Assembly (NCBI GenBank): GCA_011390955.1
Contig: JAABRM010000010.1
Location: 116,643-180,642, forward strand
Reading direction: 5' to 3'
Length of the DNA stretch: 64,000 nt
Source: Oscillatoriales cyanobacterium
GTDB lineage: Bacteria > Cyanobacteriota > Cyanobacteriia > Cyanobacteriales > Laspinemataceae
The notes under the pieces are model-generated. The model was not told where the DNA came from. It did not search any database and worked only from the letters and a program-made list of their open reading frames with translations. How positions within the stretch are numbered: position 1 is the first letter of the stretch; every line of letters begins with the position of its first letter. Made by a program: the position numbers and the translations under genes. Below, in pieces: positions 18,243 to 28,151 of this stretch.

Positions 18243-19163
18243 ATGCAATTGCAAATCAAAATCTGTCCAATCTTAATCGGCTTAAACTGGCTGTTGTGGG
18301 GTTCGTTCTCGACAGTGCTCTCTCGTGAAGTGTTCCCTAGTGAAACTTCGCCGATATTATATGCTCAGTTTAGTCCGCAAGACCAGGCGATCGAGTGGAT
18401 GACTCGCGGATTGCAGTTAGTCCAGGCAGGAAATTTAACTGAGGCGATCGCCGCTTTTCGGCAAGCGATCGCGATCGATCGGTCTCTGGCACCGGCTTAT
18501 TATAATTTGGGATTAGCCCTGCGACAGTCTGGGGATTTACAGGCGGCTGCGGATGCCTTTTATCAAGCAATTCAAAACGATCCGGGGTTTGCCTTAGCTT
18601 ATGCCAACTTAGGCGCCGCCCTCCTCGAAGGCAACAACCTGCAACAAGCGAATGATTACTTGCAACGGGCGATCGCCCTTGACCCGAAAATGGGTATTGC
18701 TTACTACAACCTGGGACTGGTACAACAACAGCAGGGAAAAATTGAGGAGGCGATCGGGTCATATCGCCAAGCCATGCGACATAGCCCCAACGTCCCAGAA
18801 CCCTCCTACTATCTCGGACTGCTTTATTTACAACAAAACCAACTGCGGGAAGCGGAAAACTCCTTCAAAAAAGCGCTACAAATTGCCCCAAACCACGCCC
18901 CATCTCACTATCATCTTGGCTTTATCTTCTTTAGCAGCGATCGGCTTGATGACGCCTTAGATGCATTCCGCCGCGCTGCCGAATCAAACCCCAACTATGC
19001 CAATGCCTACTACGGTGCTGGTTTAGTGTTTTTACGGCAAAACCTATATAGTGATGCGGTTCGGGTCTTAGAATACGCCAGGGATCTCTACAGTCAGCAA
19101 GGCGCCCGGGAATGGGTGAGAAAAGCCGAAGAATTGATTCAACAAGCCCGGAGTCAACAATAA
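18243..19163 (+). CDS. exported TPR-repeat protein
   Basis: A 306-residue protein made almost entirely of about seven tetratricopeptide repeats (residues about 47-300; consensus AYYNLGLALRQSGDLQAA), preceded by a hydrophobic N-terminus (5-40) that looks like a signal peptide. TPR arrays mediate protein-protein contacts, so it is probably a periplasmic or membrane-associated scaffold; the partner is unknown. It stands alone, with a weak ribosome binding site before the ATG. Confidence 0.82.
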   Translation: MQLQIKICPILIGLNWLLWGSFSTVLSREVFPSETSPILYAQFSPQDQAIEWMTRGLQLVQAGNLTEAIAAFRQAIAIDRSLAPAYYNLGLALRQSGDLQAAADAFYQAIQNDPGFALAYANLGAALLEGNNLQQANDYLQRAIALDPKMGIAYYNLGLVQQQQGKIEEAIGSYRQAMRHSPNVPEPSYYLGLLYLQQNQLREAENSFKKALQIAPNHAPSHYHLGFIFFSSDRLDDALDAFRRAAESNPNYANAYYGAGLVFLRQNLYSDAVRVLEYARDLYSQQGAREWVRKAEELIQQARSQQ

Positions 19164-19513
19164 AATTGTCATTTGTCATTGGTTATACCAAGCCCGAAAA
19201 ATCATTGCGACACATTAAAGAGCATAGATCCCCCCAACCCCCCTTAAAAAGGGGGGCTGAAGATTTCGTTTGTTGCATAATTTATTGAAATTGGTATTAT
19301 TTGCGTAAGAAACCGGGTTTCTTTTTCGCCACCCACAGATGCACTGTGATGTTCACGAAAGAAACCCGGTTTCTGGGTTATCTCCAGGTGGTTATTTGCG
19401 TAAGAAACCGGGTTTCTTTCAGGAAAGAAACCCGGTTTCTGGGTTATCTCCAGGAAGTTGGAGTTCACCTCTATAATCAGGAATTTAGTTATGACTAAAA
19501 TAGCCCTAACTGA
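19164..19513. repeat. C6/G6 hairpin and duplicated GAAACCCGGTTTC palindromes
   Basis: A CCCCCC-TTAAAAA-GGGGGG hairpin lies at 19238-19256. Two direct copies of a unit follow (about 19297-19387 and 19392-19454), each with TTATTTGCGTAAGAAACC, GGGTTTC, GAAAGAAACCCGGTTTC and TGGGTTATCTCCAGG. Each unit holds two inverted AAGAAACC/GGTTTCTT palindromes. No gene here. Confidence 0.8.
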
Positions 19514-22500
19514 TTATGGTTGTGAGCTAATCCATTCCAGAATTTGATCGACTTTTTGTTGTAAACTGGCAACATCAACAATGATCTTACCAATCCCCAC
19601 ATTTTCATCCCGAACTTTAAACTGACGCACATCACGCCCAAAGCCCATCAGAGACGGACGTTCCACATAAGTAACGCGATGCAATACCCGCCAGGTTTTA
19701 TTCGGTTTACCCCCTTGGGCTTGACGCAGAGCTCGTGCTTCTTCATCATTGCTACGCAGCCATTCTGGGTCAACCACATAGTTAAAGAAGTCTTGGAAAT
19801 GTTGGGTACTGCCTTCGAGATAGAAACTCATAAACCGATAGCGATCGACTTTTTCCCCTGGTAGGAGGGGGTTATCGTTGTAGTCCGTCACCCCTTTATT
19901 TTCCATGCCACTCAAGTCGATATTCAACTCGAAACCCTTGCTACGAGTTTCGGTTTTACTCATGGTTTGAGTCATATTAACGGTAGCTTGGGCGGTTAGT
20001 TCTACAGCCGCCGCCGTCGCTTTAAACTGCCCTTCAAACCCCAAAGCTGCATTCATGACAAAAGAGCCACCAATAGTATGTTCGACGGTATTGGCAAAGC
20101 TTTGAGCTTCAGTTCGCAGTCCACCGTCAGCATCCCAAACGTAGGTGTTGACAATGTTACGTTTCCCGGCGCGAACTTGGATATTTTCCATGTTCCGCTG
20201 CCAGCCATCAAAACTTGCCATGGCGTGTACTTGTTTATTTTGGTCGGTAATTTTACTTTGAATTTCTGCCTGTTTAGCCTTACTACCGACACTGGTGTCC
20301 TGAGAAGCAGCAGCAGTTTGAGCTTGAAATTCTTCAGCCTGTGCCGTTTGTTCCTCCGTAGTCATCTCGGTAGTCGGTTTGTCTTCTTCCCGTTGAACTC
20401 CAACAGTGGTGGGTGCATCACCACTGTTGATGTTCCGATTCAGAGAGATTTCATCAATAAGGCCCACATTAAAGTTAGAGAAGTAAGATTCCCGGCGCTT
20501 GTCCTCTGCTTCGATTTGGCGTTTGAGATCGTAAGCTTCTTGCAAACGATAGTAACTGGCAGGATAGAGAGAACCATACTGCGCCCGCATTTCAGGAACG
20601 TGCTTAAAGAAGCGTTGGCTAGTGGCAGAGCTTCCGGTCATACCATCCAAACTACCATTCATCGTGTAAGCCGGATTCATCAAAAAAGTGATGGTGTTGA
20701 TATCCGGGGGAATGCCATCCACAGGGAGAACTTGGTAGCCCACCATTTTCTTACTACGAGCCAGTCGGCTGACAAACACATCTGCCAATGCTGAAACCAC
20801 CAACGCATAGCCGACATTTTTGGGAATAAATCGGTTGCCTAAATGGGGGAATTTCGGATCGTCTTCAAATGTACCGCGCAATTCCAGTTTGTCGGTCATG
20901 CTCAAGGATGAGCTAGAGGTGATACTGCTCTCGTTCTGGAATTGGTAGCTGAAGTCCAAGTTGCCTTTAAAACCAGCACGAGCCGCTCCAATTCGGGTTG
21001 CTAAACCGACACCCGCTTCCATTTCCACATCGCCACCAATGAACGTCTCAACCGCAGCACCCAAGCCACTATCTTGCGATCGCGTCCAATTAAACTCCAC
21101 ATCTTCAGTCATGGTTAATTCCACTGAAGTTGCACAGTTATAATCGTCGGCTAAGGTGAGGTTTTCACTGGGTACAGGTGGCGCTCCTTCGATGTAACCG
21201 AGCAAGGTGGGAGCAAATTGGGCATTGCCAATCCATTTTAACTCCAAGGTTTCCAGGGGTTTGTCGGGGAATAGATTCACGCCATTGAGAGTCGGAGAAG
21301 CAAACATCCGCCGCATCATCGCCGTTTTTAGCCCCGTCGTTGGGTCGATGGTAATCGTGCTATATTCTGCACTCACCACAGAAGAGCCAATGCTTAACCA
21401 AGGGGCAGTCATGTCTTCAACAATGGTCGCTTCGGTGACAGTGCCATCATTAACTCCGGCGTAGTCTAAGACTTTGTTGGTCAAAATCCCATCTAAAGGT
21501 AAATAGAGTGCCAAACCTGACTCTTGACCCGTCAGCCGTTTATTCAGGTCAGCTTTAATTTCCTCTTCAGTACGGGCTTTGTTCCACAAGCGGAATTCAG
21601 CCATTTGCCCGTCAAAATAGGCATCTTGGCCCCAATTACTCCGTCCGATGTAATTAATCGTGCGGTTTACATTATTGGGCAGATGACAAGTACCTGATTG
21701 GAATAGCTGACCGTTCTTGTAAATTTTGCAACTCCCAGAAGGTTCAACGGTGACAGCAATGTGAATCCATTTTCCAGCTTCTAGGAAATTGGCAGCTTGT
21801 ATATTCTGGCCAGAAGTTCCCCGGTTGACGAAGAATCCCAGTGTATTACCCGTGCCTGGATTGGCTAAGATAATGTTATCTGCGGGCGCTCCATTGGCGA
21901 AATCGATGATTCTTGACCAATTTTTAAAGCTGTTGTAACGCACCCAGACTTCTACACTCAATCCTTGGGAGTAGTTGATGTTCATTGCGGGTAAGGTGAT
22001 GTGATCGTTGACCCCATCAAACTTCATTACCTGATTATTCGGTGTGTCACTACTCGGTTGACCCATAGGAGCAGCGCAAGCCCACCAAATCGGATTTGTC
22101 AGCGTCCCATGTTGACCATTACCGGAATTGTCACGGATGTTAGTCCCAGTGGCTTCATTCAGGGGATAGTAAGCTAACAAACCCGACTCATTCCCACTAA
22201 TCAGGGTGCGACTATTGGCTTCAATTTCCTCATCACTCAGAGCCATTCCCCAAATACGGACTTCTGCGACTTTACCAAATTGTTCGCTTTGGGATAACGC
22301 AGTGAGTGGAAGAGTTTGATCGGTAAGGTTTGTGGCATTCACTACAGTGCCAGAATTCCCACTCACCAGGTCTAAAACTTTTCCGCTTTCCACTTTATTC
22401 AAGGGAAAATAAGCGACTAAATTTGCTTCTTTACCTGTCAAGCGTTTATTCATATTCGCCTGAAGTTCTGCCTGAGTCCGGGCTTTGTTCCAGATGCGGA

Positions 22501-25500
22501 CTTCAGCAATTTGACCATTGGTAAACTCTGAACCACCGTTGAAAGAGCCGATAAAAACACAGGTGCTCATCGCAGGTAAGGCTACGTTGACACTATTTCT
22601 TTGGTCAACAAGCACTCCGTCCAAATAGCTAACAAATCCGTTAGTAGTGTTCCGTTTCCAAGTCATCGCAATATGGTGCCAACTGCCATTGGTGGCGTTA
22701 GCTCCCACACTGATGCCCGTAGTGGCTCCATCCACAGAAATAATATGTCGATTACTCCAGCCAGCAACAATATAATTTGAAGCATCTTGTTGTCGGACAG
22801 CCGATTGTAAATAGGTGCCCTTGAACCAGTATTCGATGGTGATTTCGTCACCAATAGGCAATTTAGCGGCAGTCTGAATATAATCGCCACTTCCATCAAA
22901 CTTCATCACCCCATAGTCGGGGGGCTGGTTAGGGACTAGATGATTATTACCGATCGCATAAACATCGCCAATGGGTTTCAACATCGCCAGCTTGATATCT
23001 TCTAGCTTTTGCTTGAAGGTGGCATTATTGGGATCGATACTGAGATTAACCTGAGCATCGACTAAGGCTTTAGCTTTGGTATCACCGACTTCTTTACCAT
23101 CAATATAGAAGCGAGTTGTGCTTCCATCACCCACAACGGTCAGATGATGCCAACCGGCGGACAATGCTCCTATACTAAAACCACAATCGTAAAAATATTG
23201 TTTCAGTGGGTCATCGGTCAGGTAAATTCCTAACTTTTGATCGCGGCTAACAACAATATGTTGATCGGCATTTTGTCCCCGAATCAGAGTATTCCATTTT
23301 GCGGTTTGTGGCAAAGGATAACAGAACCAAGCTTCGATACTCCAGTCTTCTGTTAAAGACAGAGGTTGATTCAATTTAACAATGCTATTGTCACTGCTAA
23401 AATTCAAACAGGGGCGTAGAGGATTGGGAATCCACTGCTCAAAAGCAGTATTCAGACTATCCGCAGTCGCATCATAGTTCGTGCGGCGCATCCGTCCTTC
23501 TTTGTCAAAGTAACTCAGTTGCACATTACCTTCGCAGGTTTCAATGGCATTAAGTCCACTAGCGGGACGCACAAACCCTAATAACGCTGCCTGTGTGATC
23601 AAACCCTTGGCATCTTTAGCAATCTGAGGCATGGTTTGGGGGGTTTGCTGAATGGTTCTCACCCCGTTGAGAAAGTCAGTGTTTAAGGTGTTGATCTCCG
23701 TTTGAATGGCGTTGAGTACAGCAATGACTTGTTGCAGACGATTTTGCAGTTGGGTTTTCTGTGCTGAGAGGTCAGTGCTAGGAGTTTCTAGGATTTTCAG
23801 TTCATTTTGCAACTGAGTTAATTTTTCTTGCGCTCGTTGTAACTCAATCGCTTTATTGTCCAGGGCTTGTTTAGCATTGGCAATGTTATTATTGCTGGGT
23901 TTGCCAAGGCTGACAATTTTCCACTGTTGATACAATTGCCCAGTGAGTTCGTGAACCCCAACAAAGCGATCGGCAGTACCGTACATCTCCCATAGATTAT
24001 CGCCAATCCGACTCCGAATAATCCAGTAACCGCTAGAATTTTTCTCCACTTTCCAATGGTAACTCGGAGAGCTAGGGTCAGCATTAAGATCCCATATTAG
24101 GGGTTGATTGCGGAGGGGAACTTTTGCGGTGCGATTGTTGGCGGCAGCAATAATCCGATAATAGCCGGAGTCAGTAAGTTCAAATTTTAGGTCAATGGAC
24201 TTACCGCTAATATTAGTAGTCCCCAACAACTTTTCAGTCTGATAATCCCAATAGGTTGTCGATTGTTCACTCCACGGAGAGACAAATTTACACCAATAGT
24301 TAAACAAGTTATTAACTTGTGTCTGGTAATTGGTCTGACATTGAGTTAGTTGACTTTGGAGACTATTGACGCGAGTTTGTTGGTCGCTGATGTCAGTTTT
24401 TTTGGTACTAATTAACAGGGGAATTTGGGTGGCTGAAATTTGTTCTTGAGCTACAATAGCCGCAAGTTTGCTTTCTAAATCCCGTTTTTCGACAAGAATC
24501 GTCCCTTCTTGTTGCTCTTTGACTCCCAACATTGCCACTTTGCCTTCTAATGACAATTGATTGTCCGCCAAAGTTGCCAAGCTAACGGTGTCAGTATATC
24601 GGGCTTCGGTAATGACTTCAGATATTAACTGAATGGTTTGTTTGCGAACATCTAAAGTTGTCCAGGAACCCTTGAGATTACCAATGCCAAAAGAACGGAC
24701 TAAAGACACTCCTTCGGGGACTACAAAGCGACATTTTGCTTGATACCATCCGCCACCGATATCAATAAATTCGGTGGCATTGGGGGTAATATTAATCCAA
24801 TCTAAAGAACTGCGATTATTTTTGCCCTTGTAGGTAATGGCAAAAATCTTTCCACCCAGCCCATCAACGTTATTGGGGTCTACCGCAGGAGTAACTTTAA
24901 ACTCAAATTCTTCCGAGTATGTCGCCCCTTCAGAAACCGCAAAAACTTCCTCATTTTCGTATTTAACTGTGGGATTTTGTGTCCCGGGCAGGTTGCGGGA
25001 TAGAGACACTGCACTGACATAAGCACCGCCATAAACAACAGCATCATTGCCATTGACGGAAAAATCGAGGACTCGACGTTCTTTCCCTTCTTCAACCACC
25101 GCACCTAATCGCCAGTAACCCATTAAACCGACTTCTTTACCTGTCAGTTGCAGATACATGGAATCTTTGATTTGTGCTTCTGTGCGAGCAATTTTCCAGA
25201 GACGAGCATCGGCGATTTGACCTTTGTAACAATTACGGCCAGCAGAATCTAAACAACCCATGTACAGAGGTGTTTTATCTACAACCAAACTGCCACCTGT
25301 GGCTCCTTCTGCCATCAGTTTGCCATTGATGTAAGTTTTGGCAGTAGTACCATCGTTGGTAATAGCAACGTGATTCCATTGATTCCAAACGATCGAACCA
25401 TTTGGGGTATCAGGAGGTCCAGCATTTGTTGATAACGAATTATGGAAACGATGGTGAATCAAACCATTACTGTTTAACCAGATATTAAAACTACGACCGG

Positions 25501-27211
25501 GTTTACCGATGACTCCTTGCCAACCAGCGATCGGATTATCAGGTTTAATCCAAACTTCTACGGTGTAGGTGGTAATGTGGAAATCAGGATTATCCGGCAA
25601 AGCCACATAATCATTCACTCCATCAAACACCAAACCCCGCCGTTTCATCGATTCCATTTTTAGGTTAACGGCGGTTCCGGTTTGCCATTTAATGTCATCG
25701 AGACTGAAGGTGTTATTGTCAAGTTTCTTGACGGTGTAAGTGCCGTTATAATCGCGGGTATCAACAATTTGTACGGCTTCCCCAGTATTTAAACCATGAT
25801 TTTTGGCGGTAATACTGAGTTTCCCTGTAGAAGTGATTTCACAACCTGTCACCGCACCATTAAAGACTAACCCAGTTTGTTCTTCGGGGATAACTTCCCA
25901 GTTTCCTAACACCGGACTTGGTGGTGTCACTTCAAAGACATCTTCATTAATTTTGGTGATGCCTTGTTGGAAACTATTGTAATGGCGAGTACCAGTAATT
26001 TTAACCTGGTTAATTTTTGTGGGATCGAGGTTTGTCTCTGTTGAAGAAACAACATTGACTCCATCATCTTCTCCCTGTTCCAAACTAGCAATTTGCCCTT
26101 GGGGAGGTGGAGTGTTTGCGTCAATGATTTTGACGTTATCTAAGGTGTTTAGCGGTAATAACACTTGACGCGCCGTATTACGCCAAATTTTCTCGGTGGC
26201 GTTGGCAGAAATTTGGGACAATGTACCATCAGCAGCTATGGCAAAACTGAAGGCTGCCACATTCCCCGTACTCATGGGAATGGCTAACATGACTTTGGTA
26301 CTATCCCGCAGGAGTTGCATTCCTTCGTCGGTTAGCTGTTCTCGTTGTACGTCGTATTTGGTAGCACTTAAACCGTTAACAACGGTCAGATTTCCTAAAT
26401 CTAAGGTACGTTTGATAATCCCTGCAAGACTACGAGAAATCAGATGATCGTTTGACTCTTCAAAGGCAGTATAATCTTGCACATCAAACAGCCCTTCATC
26501 GGACATTAACAGGGTTGTTAGTTCGACTTTTTTGGTTTGGCTGTTGTAGGCAAAAATATGCCAGCGATGGACATCATTTTCAATGGTGGGAACTAAGACT
26601 ACAGAAAACCACCCGCTTTGCAGGTTATTGATTAAACTTAATTCGGTGGTGGGTTCGTAGAAAAAGTTACCATTGATGTCGCGGAAGTCCAGGGTGTCTA
26701 TATTAGTGAGTCCACTGGCTCCTTTTTTCATGTTTTTACTGGCTTCGTGCTTCTGGCGACTCCGCTTAAACCGCACTTCTAGCTTACGGTTCAGTTTATT
26801 GGTCATTCCATCTAACACAAAGCGATCGCACAGTAAAGTGTTGCTTTTAGATTGGCGAAACACATACACATGACCCAAGGCAGAAATCATTTGTACGGGT
26901 GCAACTGCCGTTTGGTCAAAGGTTTTGTAGCGAGAACGTAAAGCAAAACTACTAGAATTGGCCATATCGGTCAATTCTGCTGTTTCTTGGTCGATGACCG
27001 ACTGGTCATCGGTTTCATTGGGAAATTCTAGTTCTTGCCAATTTTCCCAGCCGGTTCTTTGATCCGGTGGGGTGTTGAGGTAGCTGTCTTCAAAGCCGTC
27101 TTGTTTGACGCTGTACCAAATTTTCCCATCGGCATCGGTAGCCACAATGACCACTTTGCCTTCATGGGAGATGGTATTGATATGTTGGAGTTTTTCTTTC
27201 GTTAGGTACAT
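19514..27211 (-). CDS. giant multi-LamG lectin-like protein with beta-rich C-terminal module
   Basis: A 2565-residue protein of unknown function. Residues 1-70 hold a blade-like repeat (GKVVIVATDADGKIWYSV, GWENWQEL). At 400-515 are two related HGLNTGEAV/DYNGTYTV-type strands. LamG/concanavalin-like domains lie at about 526-700, 1268-1420, 1435-1605 and 1727-1905, with a lone LamG tail at 1645-1690; each full copy ends in the block G(Q)IAEVRIWNKART....LTGKE. A ricin-like stretch with QQWKIV is at 1015-1102, and coiled coils at 880-970 and 1105-1185. The last 530 residues alternate polar and small hydrophobic residues (2055-2110 and 2385-2435), as beta-hairpins of pore-forming proteins do. No signal peptide, SLH domain or calcium-repeat tail is visible. 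AGGA precedes the ATG. Confidence 0.75.
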   Translation of the reverse strand: MYLTKEKLQHINTISHEGKVVIVATDADGKIWYSVKQDGFEDSYLNTPPDQRTGWENWQELEFPNETDDQSVIDQETAELTDMANSSSFALRSRYKTFDQTAVAPVQMISALGHVYVFRQSKSNTLLCDRFVLDGMTNKLNRKLEVRFKRSRQKHEASKNMKKGASGLTNIDTLDFRDINGNFFYEPTTELSLINNLQSGWFSVVLVPTIENDVHRWHIFAYNSQTKKVELTTLLMSDEGLFDVQDYTAFEESNDHLISRSLAGIIKRTLDLGNLTVVNGLSATKYDVQREQLTDEGMQLLRDSTKVMLAIPMSTGNVAAFSFAIAADGTLSQISANATEKIWRNTARQVLLPLNTLDNVKIIDANTPPPQGQIASLEQGEDDGVNVVSSTETNLDPTKINQVKITGTRHYNSFQQGITKINEDVFEVTPPSPVLGNWEVIPEEQTGLVFNGAVTGCEITSTGKLSITAKNHGLNTGEAVQIVDTRDYNGTYTVKKLDNNTFSLDDIKWQTGTAVNLKMESMKRRGLVFDGVNDYVALPDNPDFHITTYTVEVWIKPDNPIAGWQGVIGKPGRSFNIWLNSNGLIHHRFHNSLSTNAGPPDTPNGSIVWNQWNHVAITNDGTTAKTYINGKLMAEGATGGSLVVDKTPLYMGCLDSAGRNCYKGQIADARLWKIARTEAQIKDSMYLQLTGKEVGLMGYWRLGAVVEEGKERRVLDFSVNGNDAVVYGGAYVSAVSLSRNLPGTQNPTVKYENEEVFAVSEGATYSEEFEFKVTPAVDPNNVDGLGGKIFAITYKGKNNRSSLDWINITPNATEFIDIGGGWYQAKCRFVVPEGVSLVRSFGIGNLKGSWTTLDVRKQTIQLISEVITEARYTDTVSLATLADNQLSLEGKVAMLGVKEQQEGTILVEKRDLESKLAAIVAQEQISATQIPLLISTKKTDISDQQTRVNSLQSQLTQCQTNYQTQVNNLFNYWCKFVSPWSEQSTTYWDYQTEKLLGTTNISGKSIDLKFELTDSGYYRIIAAANNRTAKVPLRNQPLIWDLNADPSSPSYHWKVEKNSSGYWIIRSRIGDNLWEMYGTADRFVGVHELTGQLYQQWKIVSLGKPSNNNIANAKQALDNKAIELQRAQEKLTQLQNELKILETPSTDLSAQKTQLQNRLQQVIAVLNAIQTEINTLNTDFLNGVRTIQQTPQTMPQIAKDAKGLITQAALLGFVRPASGLNAIETCEGNVQLSYFDKEGRMRRTNYDATADSLNTAFEQWIPNPLRPCLNFSSDNSIVKLNQPLSLTEDWSIEAWFCYPLPQTAKWNTLIRGQNADQHIVVSRDQKLGIYLTDDPLKQYFYDCGFSIGALSAGWHHLTVVGDGSTTRFYIDGKEVGDTKAKALVDAQVNLSIDPNNATFKQKLEDIKLAMLKPIGDVYAIGNNHLVPNQPPDYGVMKFDGSGDYIQTAAKLPIGDEITIEYWFKGTYLQSAVRQQDASNYIVAGWSNRHIISVDGATTGISVGANATNGSWHHIAMTWKRNTTNGFVSYLDGVLVDQRNSVNVALPAMSTCVFIGSFNGGSEFTNGQIAEVRIWNKARTQAELQANMNKRLTGKEANLVAYFPLNKVESGKVLDLVSGNSGTVVNATNLTDQTLPLTALSQSEQFGKVAEVRIWGMALSDEEIEANSRTLISGNESGLLAYYPLNEATGTNIRDNSGNGQHGTLTNPIWWACAAPMGQPSSDTPNNQVMKFDGVNDHITLPAMNINYSQGLSVEVWVRYNSFKNWSRIIDFANGAPADNIILANPGTGNTLGFFVNRGTSGQNIQAANFLEAGKWIHIAVTVEPSGSCKIYKNGQLFQSGTCHLPNNVNRTINYIGRSNWGQDAYFDGQMAEFRLWNKARTEEEIKADLNKRLTGQESGLALYLPLDGILTNKVLDYAGVNDGTVTEATIVEDMTAPWLSIGSSVVSAEYSTITIDPTTGLKTAMMRRMFASPTLNGVNLFPDKPLETLELKWIGNAQFAPTLLGYIEGAPPVPSENLTLADDYNCATSVELTMTEDVEFNWTRSQDSGLGAAVETFIGGDVEMEAGVGLATRIGAARAGFKGNLDFSYQFQNESSITSSSSLSMTDKLELRGTFEDDPKFPHLGNRFIPKNVGYALVVSALADVFVSRLARSKKMVGYQVLPVDGIPPDINTITFLMNPAYTMNGSLDGMTGSSATSQRFFKHVPEMRAQYGSLYPASYYRLQEAYDLKRQIEAEDKRRESYFSNFNVGLIDEISLNRNINSGDAPTTVGVQREEDKPTTEMTTEEQTAQAEEFQAQTAAASQDTSVGSKAKQAEIQSKITDQNKQVHAMASFDGWQRNMENIQVRAGKRNIVNTYVWDADGGLRTEAQSFANTVEHTIGGSFVMNAALGFEGQFKATAAAVELTAQATVNMTQTMSKTETRSKGFELNIDLSGMENKGVTDYNDNPLLPGEKVDRYRFMSFYLEGSTQHFQDFFNYVVDPEWLRSNDEEARALRQAQGGKPNKTWRVLHRVTYVERPSLMGFGRDVRQFKVRDENVGIGKIIVDVASLQQKVDQILEWISSQP

Positions 27212-27418
27212 AGATTCCTATTGTTTGGAACATCGGCTGATGCCGCATTTCTGACAAAGATCGCGATCGCCCAAGGTGGTCTTGGGTTTGTGCGTGAAGC
27301 AAAGCGAGCCAAATCATCGGAGGCATCTAGCTAGGTTCCCTGGTATCGAAGATGACTCAAATATATTTGGATGCATTGCAAAATCATGGCGAATCGCTAA
27401 AAATATCCCTGGTTGCGT

Positions 27419-27455
27419 GCGATTTCGCTTAGAGCGAATCCCTTAAGGGAATCGC
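27419..27455. repeat. GCGATT..AATCGC palindromic element, intergenic copy
   Basis: Arms GCGATTTCGCTTAGAGCG and CCCTTAAGGGAATCGC form two stacked inverted repeats. It belongs to the same family as the 35-bp elements found inside four genes (28657, 55186, 59518 and 62723). Confidence 0.6.
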
Positions 27456-28035
27456 GCTTTTGTCTATCTTCTATCCACGCAAAATTTAACGGCCATTATT
27501 GGGATAACTTGCTTTCCCATTAATGCCTCGCCAGCAATTCTGCATAGATGATATTTGCGTTAGATACTGCTTCGCGCTGGTATCTACACAAAAATACTTA
27601 ATATCTACTCTGAAAAATTTCCAGAGTCTTTCCATTCACCCTTCCCTGTTCTTAGTTCCCTGTTTCTCGTTCCCTGTTTCTCGTTCCCTGGGTGAACTTT
27701 CGCCAATATAGCCTTAAATTTATCAACCGTCAAGATTGCTTATATTTTCTTAATAATTTGCTCAAAACTAAGAATTTAGGCAGCCTTGGGTTTTCCATAC
27801 ATAAAACCGTCTTTTTGTCAATATCATAAATTAAATATTTTTACCCACGAAAATTTTACTGGGCATGAAATAACGATTTTTCCCATCCCGAAAAAAACCT
27901 CTACAAGAAAGCTTCGACAGCCCATAAACCCTACAGATATCTCTGGTATTTTCCATAGAAAACCGCTTTAAAATTTACCCGATCGCATTTCAAAACCCGA
28001 TCCGATCGTCCGGCAGAAATTCCAGCCATGACCCA

Positions 28036-28052
28036 TTTCATCCTGATTTCAT
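28036..28052 (+). promoter_or_regulatory. candidate copper-response operator (TTTCAT-N5-TTTCAT)
   Basis: TTTCATCCTGATTTCAT is a direct repeat of TTTCAT with 11-bp period, the arrangement bound by OmpR-family response regulators. It lies 100 bp before the multicopper oxidase start. The identical 17 bases stand before the small His/Cys-rich gene (31045-31061). The assignment to a CopR-like regulator is inference from gene content. Confidence 0.5.
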
Positions 28053-28151
28053 ATTTGGATCGTACCATAGATAATACCTGGCACATCCAAACCCTAACCA
28101 GTCACCAATCATCGTTAAATACCAGTTATTCTCAATAGTCACTTATCAAAT

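Larger units (their letters stand above)
27212..28151. other. 940-bp divergent intergenic region
   Basis: It separates the divergent giant gene and the copper operon. A 37-bp GCGATT...AATCGC palindrome lies at 27419-27455. GTTCCCTGTTTCTC repeats occur near 27654-27690. The copper-operon operator-like motif is at 28036-28052. No convincing coding sequence is seen. Confidence 0.55.

Noticed and set aside
20078..20794. 238-residue plus-strand ORF within the giant gene
   Set aside because: It lies entirely antisense to the giant gene, has no recognisable domain and no ribosome binding site; the long sense frame accounts for it.
19514..27211. Tc-toxin A subunit (similar length)
   Set aside because: No neuraminidase-like or TcB-binding regions are recognised and no TcB/TcC genes are near; LamG repeats are not part of TcA architecture.
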